From NCBI GenBank assembly GCA_946486375.1, contig CAMLTW010000002.1, positions 62,001-126,000 on the forward strand: a DNA stretch of 64,000 nt, given 5' to 3'. This stretch comes from an uncultured Rikenellaceae bacterium. Its GTDB lineage: Bacteria > Bacteroidota > Bacteroidia > Bacteroidales > Rikenellaceae. The position numbers and the translations under genes were made by a program. This document shows, one piece after another, positions 56,124-64,000 of the stretch. The notes below the pieces were generated by a model. The model saw only the letters and a list, made by a program, of their open reading frames with translations. It made no database searches and was not told the origin of the DNA. Position 1 is the stretch's first letter. Each line of letters opens with the position of its first letter.

Positions 56124-59100
56124 ATGAATCGGAAATGTAAGGCTTTGGCGGCGGCAATGTGCGGCTTGCTTTTGGCGGGATCGGCGGAGGCGCAAAACGT
56201 CGTTTTGCTGGAACGGGATTTCGTTTCGCCCCCGAAAGAAACGGCGCCGTGGGTATTCTGGTACTGGATGCACGGAGCCGCGACCCTGGAAGGGGTGAAG
56301 GCCGATCTGGAGGCCATGAAGGAGATCGGCCTGGGCGGAGCCTACCTGATGCCGATCAAAAGCCCTCCGGCAGTGCCTTTCATTACACCGACCGCCGAAC
56401 AGCTTTCGCCGCAATGGTGGAAGCTGGTGAAATACGCCATGGAGAAAGCCGACACGCTGGGGTTGGAACTGGGGATGCACATCTGCGACGGGTTCGCCCT
56501 GGCGGGAGGGCCGTGGATCACTCCCGAACTTTCGATGCAGAAAGTGGTGTGGGCCGATACGGTGGTGGACGGGGGCAGGGCGCTGAACCTGCGATTGCCT
56601 CAGCCGCCCATGTACGAAGATTATTATGAGGATATTGCGGTGTATGCGCTGCCCGTGAAAGACCCGGCGGCGGAATATTCCACGCGGAACCGGAAACCGG
56701 CGGTGACAGCGAGCGTTCCGAACAGCCGGCCCGAATTGCTCGTCGAACCGGGAAACACGGTGCCGTTCCGGAGCGCCGTGCCTTGCTGGATCCAGTACGA
56801 TTTCCGGGAGCCGTTCACCTGCCGCTCGATTCTGATCGAAACGCCGGGAAACAACTATCAGGCCCACCGGCTGGTCGTAAGCGCCAGCGACGACGGTTCG
56901 AGTTTTCGCGAAGTGGCTCGGTTGACGCCCGCGCGGCACGGATGGCAGAATCTGGATGCTCCCAATACGCATGTCATTCCTCCCACCACGGCCCGCTATT
57001 TCCGGTTGAGCTGGGATCCGGCGGGCACGGAGCCGGGGTCGGAAGACCTCGACGCGGCCAAATGGAAACCGTCGCTCGGCATCCGGGAACTGCACCTTTC
57101 GGGCGAACCGAAGATCGGACAGTATGAAGGGAAGTCGGCGGCGGTTTGGCGGATCGCGCCCGAGACGACCGCCGGAGAACTGCCTGCGGGCAATTGTGTG
57201 AATCCGGCGGAAGTGCGCGACCTGACCGCTTCCCTGCAGGACGGGCGGCTGCGGGCCGGAGCGTTGCCGGAAGGCCGGTGGCGGATTCTCCGGCTGGGGC
57301 ATACTTCCACGGGGCATGTGAATGCCACGGGGGGCGCCGGGAAGGGATTGGAATGCGACAAGTTCAACCCGAAAGCGGTGGAAAAACAGTTCGACGGCTG
57401 GTTCGCCGAAATTTTCCGGCAGGTAGGGCCGGAACTGGCCGGACGCGTGCTGAAAATCATGCACGTGGACAGCTGGGAATGCGGCAGCCAGAACTGGTCG
57501 GAAAACTTTGCGGCGGAGTTTCGCCGCCGGAGGGGGTACGATCTGATGCCGTGGCTGCCGTTGTACGCGGGGATTCCGATGGGAAGCGCAGAGCAGTCCG
57601 AAAAGGTGCTGCGGGACATTCGGGAAACGGCGGCGGAACTGGTGGCGGATGTTTTTTACCGTACTTTGGCGAAACTCGGCCATGAATACGGTTGTCGTTT
57701 CACGGCGGAATGCGTTTCCCCGACCATGACCAGCGACGGGATGCTGCATTACCGGGAAACGGATATTCCGATGGGGGAATTCTGGCTGCGGAGCCCGACG
57801 CACGACAAGCCGAACGACATGCTCGATGCCATCCACGGAGCGCATATCTATGGGAAGAACATCGTGCAGGCCGAAGGGTTTACCCAGCTCCGGACGATGT
57901 GGGACGAGCATCCGGGGATGATCAAGACGATGCTCGACCGAAATTATGCGTTGGGGATCAATAAGATCGTTTATCATGTCTATGTGCATAACCCGTGGCT
58001 CGACCGGAAACCGGGGATGACCCTGGACGGCATCGGACTGTACATGCAGCGCGACCAGACCTGGTGGAATCAGGGCCGGGCGTGGGTCGATTATGCCAAA
58101 CGGTGTCAGGCGTTGTTGCAGCGGGGCGTTCCGGTGACCGACGTGGCGGTGTTCACCGGCGAGGACGTGCCGCGGCGGGCGGTGCTGCCCGACCGGCTGG
58201 TCAATTCCCTGCCGGGCATTTTCGGACCGGAACGGGTGGAAAGCGAACGGGTGCGGCTGGCCAATGTCGGACAACCGCAGCGGACGATGCCCGTGGGCGT
58301 GAAGCATTCCGCCGGCATGGCCGATCCCGAAAAATGGGTCGACCCGTTGAACGGATATGCCTACGATTCGTTCAACAAAGACGTTTTGCTGCGGGCGCGG
58401 GCCGCGAACGGGCGGATGGTGCTTCCGTCGGGAGCTTCGTATGCGGTGGTGGTTTTTCCGCTGCCGGATCGCATGACTCCGAACCGTTACCGCAGCGACG
58501 CCGTGGCCGCCAAAATCCGGGAACTGAAAGCGGGAGGCGTGACCGTGCTGACCGAAGGAGAAGGATTGCCTTACACGGAGGATTCATTCGTCCGCTTCGG
58601 AGTGGATCGGGACTTTACCGCGGTGGAAGAATCGGCGGCGGCCGACGATCTGCCTGCCGGGGACATTGCCTGGGTGCATCGTCGGGACGGAAATGCCGAG
58701 ATTTATTTCGTGTCCAACCAGCGGGAGAAATCCCGCAGCCTGCGTCTGTCGCTCCGATGCGGCGGGAAAGTGCCGCAACTGTGGAACCCGGTTACCGGGG
58801 AACGGCGCGAAGCCTTCGGCTGGACGACGGACGGACGGCGAACGTATCTGCCGTTGGAATTGGCGCCGAACGAATCGGTGTTCGTGGTGCTGGGACGTCC
58901 GGCAGGCGGCGTAATGTCCGGAGAGGCTCCTGCGGTGCTGCGGGATTCCGTGCCCCTGCAACTGGACTGGGCGGTCGAATTTCCCGGTACCGGAAAGACG
59001 GAACGCTGGCCGGAATTGCGGGATTGGAGCCGGAATGCCGACGAACAAATCCGCTATTTTTCCGGAACGGCGGTTTACCGCACGGAGTTCCGGTTGCAGG

Positions 59101-59432
59101 GAACGGTCGATCTGGCGAAAAAATATCACCTCGATCTGGGACGGGTGGGCGTCATGGCGGAGGTTTTCCTGAACGGGGAATCCTGCGGCATTGCGTGGAC
59201 TTATCCTTATCGGGTGGACGTGTCGCGTGTTTTGAAGGCGGGGAGGAATGAACTGCGGATCGAGGCGGTGAATACGTGGGCGAACCGGATGATCGGCGTG
59301 AAGGAAGGCCGGGTGTCGGGCGAGGGCGTCTGGACGAATGCTCCCTACCGATTGGATCGGGTGCCGCTGTGCGAGTCGGGCGTGCTGGGGCCGTTGACGC
59401 TGGTGATTGAAAACCGAACGGACGAAAAATGA
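56124..59432 (+). CDS. GH106-like alpha-L-rhamnosidase, secreted
   Basis: 1102 residues with a signal peptide (residues 1-24, ending AEAQ). The N-terminal segment PWVFWYWMHGAATLEGVKADLEAMKEIGLGGAYLMPI is the recognisable start of the GH106 barrel, and YGCRFTAECVSPTMTSDGML, NDMLDAIHGAHIYGKNIVQAEGFTQL and VYHVYVHNPWLDRKPGM follow. The C-terminus is a galactose-binding-like domain (GVMAEVFLNGESCGIAWTYPYRVDV). GH106 enzymes cleave alpha-L-rhamnose, for instance from pectic rhamnogalacturonan. It ends four bases into the next gene (ATGA overlap). Confidence 0.9.
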   Translation: MNRKCKALAAAMCGLLLAGSAEAQNVVLLERDFVSPPKETAPWVFWYWMHGAATLEGVKADLEAMKEIGLGGAYLMPIKSPPAVPFITPTAEQLSPQWWKLVKYAMEKADTLGLELGMHICDGFALAGGPWITPELSMQKVVWADTVVDGGRALNLRLPQPPMYEDYYEDIAVYALPVKDPAAEYSTRNRKPAVTASVPNSRPELLVEPGNTVPFRSAVPCWIQYDFREPFTCRSILIETPGNNYQAHRLVVSASDDGSSFREVARLTPARHGWQNLDAPNTHVIPPTTARYFRLSWDPAGTEPGSEDLDAAKWKPSLGIRELHLSGEPKIGQYEGKSAAVWRIAPETTAGELPAGNCVNPAEVRDLTASLQDGRLRAGALPEGRWRILRLGHTSTGHVNATGGAGKGLECDKFNPKAVEKQFDGWFAEIFRQVGPELAGRVLKIMHVDSWECGSQNWSENFAAEFRRRRGYDLMPWLPLYAGIPMGSAEQSEKVLRDIRETAAELVADVFYRTLAKLGHEYGCRFTAECVSPTMTSDGMLHYRETDIPMGEFWLRSPTHDKPNDMLDAIHGAHIYGKNIVQAEGFTQLRTMWDEHPGMIKTMLDRNYALGINKIVYHVYVHNPWLDRKPGMTLDGIGLYMQRDQTWWNQGRAWVDYAKRCQALLQRGVPVTDVAVFTGEDVPRRAVLPDRLVNSLPGIFGPERVESERVRLANVGQPQRTMPVGVKHSAGMADPEKWVDPLNGYAYDSFNKDVLLRARAANGRMVLPSGASYAVVVFPLPDRMTPNRYRSDAVAAKIRELKAGGVTVLTEGEGLPYTEDSFVRFGVDRDFTAVEESAAADDLPAGDIAWVHRRDGNAEIYFVSNQREKSRSLRLSLRCGGKVPQLWNPVTGERREAFGWTTDGRRTYLPLELAPNESVFVVLGRPAGGVMSGEAPAVLRDSVPLQLDWAVEFPGTGKTERWPELRDWSRNADEQIRYFSGTAVYRTEFRLQGTVDLAKKYHLDLGRVGVMAEVFLNGESCGIAWTYPYRVDVSRVLKAGRNELRIEAVNTWANRMIGVKEGRVSGEGVWTNAPYRLDRVPLCESGVLGPLTLVIENRTDEK

Positions 59433-61822
59433 GAGGTTTCTTTTGGAAAATAACCGGCTGGTTGGCCGGTGCATGGGCTGGACTGGGCTTTGCGGATGCG
59501 GCGGCCGTTCCGGCGATGGACGGAGCGGAGTGTTGGACGGACGAATACAATGTCGTTTGGACGACGCCGAGCCGGAATTCGGGCGAGTCGATGCCCTGCG
59601 GGGGAGGCGATATCGGGCTGAATGTCTGGGTAGAAGACGGTGACCTGTTGTTTTACCTTTCCCGGAGCGGTGCGTTCGATGAAAACAACGCTTTTCTGAA
59701 ACTGGGCCGGGTGCGGGTGCGTCTGACCCCGAATCCGTTTACGGGGCCCGGTTTCCGGCAGGAACTGACGCTTCGCGACGGTTCGGTGCGGATTCGCGGC
59801 GGAGAGGGACGGACGGAAACGGAGGTGAAGGTGTGGGTGGACGTGCTGCGTCCGGTGGTGCATGTGGATGTAAAGGGAAAGTCGGAAACGACAGCGGAGG
59901 TTTTTTACGAGAGCTGGCGGTACCGGGACAGGCTGCTCAGAGGGCAGGAGAGCAACGCCAATTCCTACAAGTGGGCGGCTCCGAAAGGGCTTGCGACCAA
60001 GGCCGACACCGTTCGGTTCGAAGGGACGAACGGCGTATTGTTTTATCACCGGAATCCGGCGGCTCCCACGATGTTCGACGTCGTGGTGAAGCAACAGGGG
60101 ATGGAAACGGTGAAGGACAGCCTGACGAATCCGCTGGCGTCGCTGACTTTCGGCGGTCTGATGCGGGGACGGGGAATGCGGCCTGCCGGGATTACGGAGG
60201 GTGTGTATGCCGATACCGATTATAAGGCGTGGGCGCTGCGAAGCGAAAAACCGTCCCGTCGGCATGAAGCGGAAATTTTCCTGCATGTGAATCAAACGCC
60301 CGATATCGCCATGTGGCTGAAGGAGTTGGACGGGATCCGGGCGGAATCGGATCGGATGAAACCGGGAGAGGCGGAACGCCGGACGGCGGAGTGGTGGCAG
60401 CGGTTTTGGGAACGGAGCTTCGTCCGCATCAATCCGGGCCGGGGGCCGGAAGACGAGGCATGGCGCGTGGGACGCAACTATCAGTTGTTCCGTTATATGC
60501 TGGGATGCAATGCATACGGCGATTGGCCGACCAAGTTCAACGGTGGCCTGTTCACCTATGATCCGGTGCATGTGGATTCGTCCCGGCGCTACACGCCCGA
60601 TTTCCGGAACTGGGGCGGAGGAACGATGACGGCGCAGAACCAGCGCCTCGTTTACTGGCCGATGCTCAAGAGCGGGGATTCCGACCTGATGCCCGCGCAG
60701 TTCCGCTTCTACGACCGGGCTTTGAAGAATGCCGAGTGGCGGAGCCGGGTTTATTGGGGACACGAAGGGGCTTGTTTTACCGAACAGATCGAAAACTTCG
60801 GGCTGCCCAATCCCAGCGAGTACGGCTGGAAGCGTCCGGCGGATTACGATCCGGGGATGGAATACAATGCGTGGCTGGAGTACCAGTGGGATACGGCTCT
60901 GGAATTTTGCCTGATGATGCTCGACGCTGCGGACTACGGCGGGATGGACATCCGGCCTTACCTGTCGCTGGTGGAGAGTTGCCTCACCTTTTTCGACGAA
61001 CATTACCGTTGGCTGGCGTCCCGGCGCGGGAACAGGGTGCTGGACGGAAACGGACATCTGGTGCTCTATCCGGGTTCGGGGTGCGAGACTTACAAAATGG
61101 CTTACAATGCCGCTTCTACGGTGGCCGCCTTGCACACGGTGGCTTCCCGGCTGACGCAGCTGCCCGATTCGCTGCTTGCTCCGGAGCGAAAGGAACGGTG
61201 GACGAAATTTCTGACGACCGTGCCTCCGGTGCCGTTGCGTACGATCGAAGGCAAAACGACCATCGCGCCGGCGGAGGTTTGGGCGCGGGTGAACAATGTG
61301 GAAGCTGCCCAGTTGTATCCGGTTTTCCCGTGGCGGATGTACGGCATCGGGAGGCCGGGGCTGGATACGGCACGGAACACCTATTTCCACGATCCGGACG
61401 TGCTGAAGTTCCGGAGTCACGTCGGGTGGAAGCAGGACAACATTTTCGCCGCCTGCCTGGGACTGACGGACGAGGCGAAAACGCTTACCCTGAAAAAGCT
61501 GGCCGATTCGGGCCGTCGCTTCCCGGCTTTCTGGGGCCCCGGTTTCGACTGGACGCCCGACCACAACTGGGGCGGCAGCGGAATGATCGGTCTGCAGGAA
61601 ATGCTGTTGCAGACCGGCGGGGATGAAATCTATCTGTTCCCGGCGTGGCCTTCGGATTGGGACGTGCATTTCAGACTGCATGCGCCCGGCGGTACGGTGG
61701 TCGAAGCCGAATCGAAAGAGGGGCGGGTGACGCGGTTGAACGTAACTCCCGAAGCGCGGAGGCCGGATGCGGCGGTGATGCTTCCGGGTTCCGGAATAGG
61801 GACAGAACAGGCTGGAAAGTAA
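59429..61822 (+). CDS. DUF5703-domain glycan-active protein
   Basis: 797 residues, signal peptide about 1-25. The N-terminal domain begins with CWTDEYNVVWTTPSRNSGESMPCGGGDIGLNVWVEDGDLLFYLSRSGAFDENNAFLKLGRVRVRL, which is the DUF5703 wording. A middle/C-terminal helical toroid-like part follows (NYQLFRYMLGCNAYGDWPTKFNGGLFTYDP, YWPMLKSGDSDLMPAQFRFY, GHEGACFTEQIENFGLPN, VLYPGSGCETYKMAYNAASTVAAL), recalling (alpha/alpha)6 glycosidases of the GH95/GH63 kind. Activity is not established for the family as far as I know. The start overlaps the GH106-like gene by four bases. Confidence 0.85.
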   Translation: MRGFFWKITGWLAGAWAGLGFADAAAVPAMDGAECWTDEYNVVWTTPSRNSGESMPCGGGDIGLNVWVEDGDLLFYLSRSGAFDENNAFLKLGRVRVRLTPNPFTGPGFRQELTLRDGSVRIRGGEGRTETEVKVWVDVLRPVVHVDVKGKSETTAEVFYESWRYRDRLLRGQESNANSYKWAAPKGLATKADTVRFEGTNGVLFYHRNPAAPTMFDVVVKQQGMETVKDSLTNPLASLTFGGLMRGRGMRPAGITEGVYADTDYKAWALRSEKPSRRHEAEIFLHVNQTPDIAMWLKELDGIRAESDRMKPGEAERRTAEWWQRFWERSFVRINPGRGPEDEAWRVGRNYQLFRYMLGCNAYGDWPTKFNGGLFTYDPVHVDSSRRYTPDFRNWGGGTMTAQNQRLVYWPMLKSGDSDLMPAQFRFYDRALKNAEWRSRVYWGHEGACFTEQIENFGLPNPSEYGWKRPADYDPGMEYNAWLEYQWDTALEFCLMMLDAADYGGMDIRPYLSLVESCLTFFDEHYRWLASRRGNRVLDGNGHLVLYPGSGCETYKMAYNAASTVAALHTVASRLTQLPDSLLAPERKERWTKFLTTVPPVPLRTIEGKTTIAPAEVWARVNNVEAAQLYPVFPWRMYGIGRPGLDTARNTYFHDPDVLKFRSHVGWKQDNIFAACLGLTDEAKTLTLKKLADSGRRFPAFWGPGFDWTPDHNWGGSGMIGLQEMLLQTGGDEIYLFPAWPSDWDVHFRLHAPGGTVVEAESKEGRVTRLNVTPEARRPDAAVMLPGSGIGTEQAGK

Positions 61823-61851
61823 TGACAAACCAAAAATAAAAGATGTTACCT

Positions 61852-64000
61852 ATGAGACGAATTGCCGGATTGGTGCTTTTGGCGGTGCTGTCGGGAGCGG
61901 TAAGGGCTTCCGGGGAGGGGGGCGGTATGTATCGGCCCGAAACGTCCGCAGCCGGATTTTTCGACCTGAAGGACAGCGGACGACAGGTGTATGATTTTAA
62001 CGTCGGCTGGCGTTTCCTCAAAGGGGATGCGGAAGGGGCCGGAGCCGCCGATTACGACGATTCGGGCTGGACGGTGGTTTCGGTGCCCCATACGCCGGAA
62101 CTGGTGCCGGCGGAAGGGAGCGGCGGAAGAAACTATCAGGGTCCCGTCTGGTATCGGAAACATTTCACGCTGCCGGAAGGATCGGAGGGTCAGCGAGTGA
62201 CCGTCTATTTCGAAGCCGTGATGGGAAAGGCGGAAGTGTATGTGAACGGGAAACGGGTGCGGGAACACGTGGGCGGCTATCTGCCGTTCAGCGTCGACTT
62301 GACAACGCTGGGCCTGAAACCGGGCGAAAAAGCGGTGATCGCCGTGCGGGCCGACAATAGCGACGACAAAACCTATCCGCCGGGGAAACCGCAGCGAACG
62401 CTCGATTTCGCCTATCATGGCGGAATTTACCGGGACGTGTGGCTGATCGCTACCGCTCCCGTGTACGTGACCGATCCCAATGAGGCGGGGCAGGCGGCCG
62501 GAGGCGGCGTTTTCGTCCACTGCGACAACATTACCGGGGAACAGGCGGACGTTTACGTGGATACCGACGTGAAGAACGATTCGCCCGTCCGGCAAACGGT
62601 CGGTGTGGAAACGGAGCTTTGCGATGCGGCGGGGAATCCCGTGGGATGGGCTTCCGGCAGGGTTGTCCTGCGGCCCGGAGAATCGCGGCAGGTGAAGCAG
62701 AAGATTACGGTAAGAAATCCCCGGCTCTGGTCGCCGGACGACCCTTACCTGTACCGGGTGAACACGCGGTTGCGGGGCGCGAAGGGTGATGCTTTCGACG
62801 GCGGAACGACCCGGGTCGGCATCCGGAAGGTCGAATTCCGGGGAAAAGACGGCCTTTGGCTGAACGGGAAACCCTTCGGGCAGATCATCGGAACCAACAG
62901 GCATCAGGACTTCGCGTATGTAGGCAATGCCGTGCCGAACTCCCGGCACTGGCAGGACGTGAAACTGTTGCGGGAAGCGGGCTGCCGGATCATCCGCTCG
63001 GCCCATTATCCGCAGGATCCGGCGTTTATGGACGCCTGCGACGAACTGGGTATCTTCATGATCGTGCCCACGCCGGGGTGGCAGTATTGGAACAAGGATA
63101 CGATTTTCGCGGATCGGGTGTATGACGATATCCGGCATATGATGCGCCGCGACCGAAATCATCCGTCGGTCATCCTGTGGGAACCGGTGCTGAACGAAAC
63201 TCCTTATCCGCTGGAATTCGCCACCCGGGCGCTGGAAATCACGAAGGAAGAATATCCCTATCCGGGACGGTTCGCGGTCGGGGACAACCATTCGGCGGGC
63301 GTGGCCCGGAACTACGAGGTGGTGTACGGCTGGCCTGCGGACGAAGGGAAATTCCGGCAGAACATTTTCACGCGGGAGTTCGGGGAAAACGTGGACGACT
63401 GGTATGCGCAGAACAACAACAACCGGGCGTCGCGGAGCTGGGGAGAGCGTCCCCAGATCGTGCAGGCACTGAAGCTCGGTCGGGCATACGATGCCATGTA
63501 CCAGACGACGGGGCAGTTCATCGGCGGAGCACAGTGGCATGCGTTCGATCATCAGCGGGGATACCATCCCGATCCGTACTGGGGCGGCCTGACGGATGCC
63601 TTCCGGCAGCCGAAGTATGCCTATTATCTGTTCCAAAGCCAGGTGCCGCCCGATCTGAAACTGCCGTTGGCCGAAACCGGGCCGATGGTGTTCGTCGCCC
63701 ATGAGATGACCCCCTATTCGGATACGAGCGTGGTGGTGTTCAGCAACTGCGATTCCGTACGGCTGATCGTTTTCGAACGGGATACGTTGGTGCGTCCGGT
63801 CGTGAAAGGCGGAAAGACGACGATGCCGTATCGGCCGGTGATTTTCCCGGATGCGTTCGTTTTCGACAGCATGCGGGTGCATACTTATATCGAAAAGAAC
63901 TGGAAACAGGCCAATATCGTGGCGGAAGGGATCATCAGAGGAAAGGTGGTTTGCTCGACCCGGAAAATGCCTTCCCGACGTTCCACCCGGTTGCAGCTGC
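61852..64000 (+). CDS. Secreted GH2 glycoside hydrolase, 3' end outside window
   Basis: 716 codons are present and the frame is open to the last base. A signal peptide (MRRIAGLVLLAVLSGAVRAS) supports the ATG at 61852; an ATG at 61843 is also in frame. GH2 features in order: jelly roll (DFNVGWRFLKGDAEGA, WYRKHFTLPEG, EVYVNGKRVREHVGGYLPF), GTNRHQDFAYVGNA, IRSAHYPQDPAFMDACDELGIF, acid/base Glu in HPSVILWEPVLNE (about residue 450) and the putative nucleophile Glu in FTREFGEN. The wording differs from the LacZ-type GH2 upstream, pointing to a different linkage. It begins 29 bases after the DUF5703 gene. Confidence 0.92.
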   Translation, partial: MRRIAGLVLLAVLSGAVRASGEGGGMYRPETSAAGFFDLKDSGRQVYDFNVGWRFLKGDAEGAGAADYDDSGWTVVSVPHTPELVPAEGSGGRNYQGPVWYRKHFTLPEGSEGQRVTVYFEAVMGKAEVYVNGKRVREHVGGYLPFSVDLTTLGLKPGEKAVIAVRADNSDDKTYPPGKPQRTLDFAYHGGIYRDVWLIATAPVYVTDPNEAGQAAGGGVFVHCDNITGEQADVYVDTDVKNDSPVRQTVGVETELCDAAGNPVGWASGRVVLRPGESRQVKQKITVRNPRLWSPDDPYLYRVNTRLRGAKGDAFDGGTTRVGIRKVEFRGKDGLWLNGKPFGQIIGTNRHQDFAYVGNAVPNSRHWQDVKLLREAGCRIIRSAHYPQDPAFMDACDELGIFMIVPTPGWQYWNKDTIFADRVYDDIRHMMRRDRNHPSVILWEPVLNETPYPLEFATRALEITKEEYPYPGRFAVGDNHSAGVARNYEVVYGWPADEGKFRQNIFTREFGENVDDWYAQNNNNRASRSWGERPQIVQALKLGRAYDAMYQTTGQFIGGAQWHAFDHQRGYHPDPYWGGLTDAFRQPKYAYYLFQSQVPPDLKLPLAETGPMVFVAHEMTPYSDTSVVVFSNCDSVRLIVFERDTLVRPVVKGGKTTMPYRPVIFPDAFVFDSMRVHTYIEKNWKQANIVAEGIIRGKVVCSTRKMPSRRSTRLQL

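Overview
The window is a GC-rich stretch of chromosome from a Bacteroidota bacterium, most likely order Bacteroidales; a Rikenellaceae/Alistipes-like host is my inference. The reasons are two SusC/SusD pairs, lipoproteins with Bacteroidota-style lipoboxes, several secreted glycoside hydrolases, a histone H1-like protein, and more than fifteen copies of the Bacteroidota -7 promoter box TAnnTTTG, several with a TTG/TTTG about 19 bases upstream. No insertion sequence, phage, integrase, CRISPR array or plasmid function was seen.

Layout. (1) 1-3804: the 3' part of a SusC receptor and its SusD partner, closed by a strong terminator. (2) 3960-9905: ahcY with an upstream overlapping stand-alone riboflavin kinase (minus strand), then MerR regulator, Nif3-like protein, zinc-ribbon coiled-coil protein, a HAD nucleotidase and a small hypothetical protein. 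(3) 9979-16412, all minus strand: LemA and two TPM-domain proteins, DUF454, a putative futalosine hydrolase, and a large AddB-like Fe-S nuclease. (4) 16720-22162: ECF sigma factor with a 48-residue acidic protein behind it, a TPR protein, tadA, aspS and the c-di-AMP synthase gene cdaA. (5) 22234-29786, minus strand: SusC, SusD, a secreted NPP-type phosphodiesterase and a PhoA-type phosphatase, which together look like an uptake system for a phosphorylated substrate. (6) 29981-43387: an AlkZ-like gene interrupted by an in-frame stop, a DHODH-like protein, the YggS PLP protein, a C69 peptidase, a nucleotidyltransferase-HEPN fusion with tmk, a DoxX-like membrane protein overlapping a sialidase-like protein, aroC, and the DUF177-rpmF-plsX-fabH lipid/ribosome operon. 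(7) 43482-44451: tRNA-Arg(CCT), then a long non-coding stretch holding a consensus promoter and a strong terminator about 460 bases apart on the minus strand, i.e. a candidate structured RNA that I cannot assign. (8) 44452-52352: proS, a Trp/Tyr/Gly-rich lipoprotein, a FadL-like porin, a DUF4369 protein, efp, an MFS transporter and a histone H1-like protein. (9) 52747-64000: four tightly packed secreted glycan-degrading enzymes (GH2, GH106-like, DUF5703, GH2; the last runs off the end), the enzyme arm of a polysaccharide utilisation locus probably aimed at a rhamnose- and galactose-containing glycan.

The most interesting observations are the unassigned RNA at about 43767-44226, the SusCD plus phosphatase/phosphodiesterase cluster, the small protein behind the ECF sigma factor, the stand-alone riboflavin kinase overlapping ahcY, and the in-frame stop in the AlkZ-like gene. 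All family names come from recognising motifs by eye; no database search was run.
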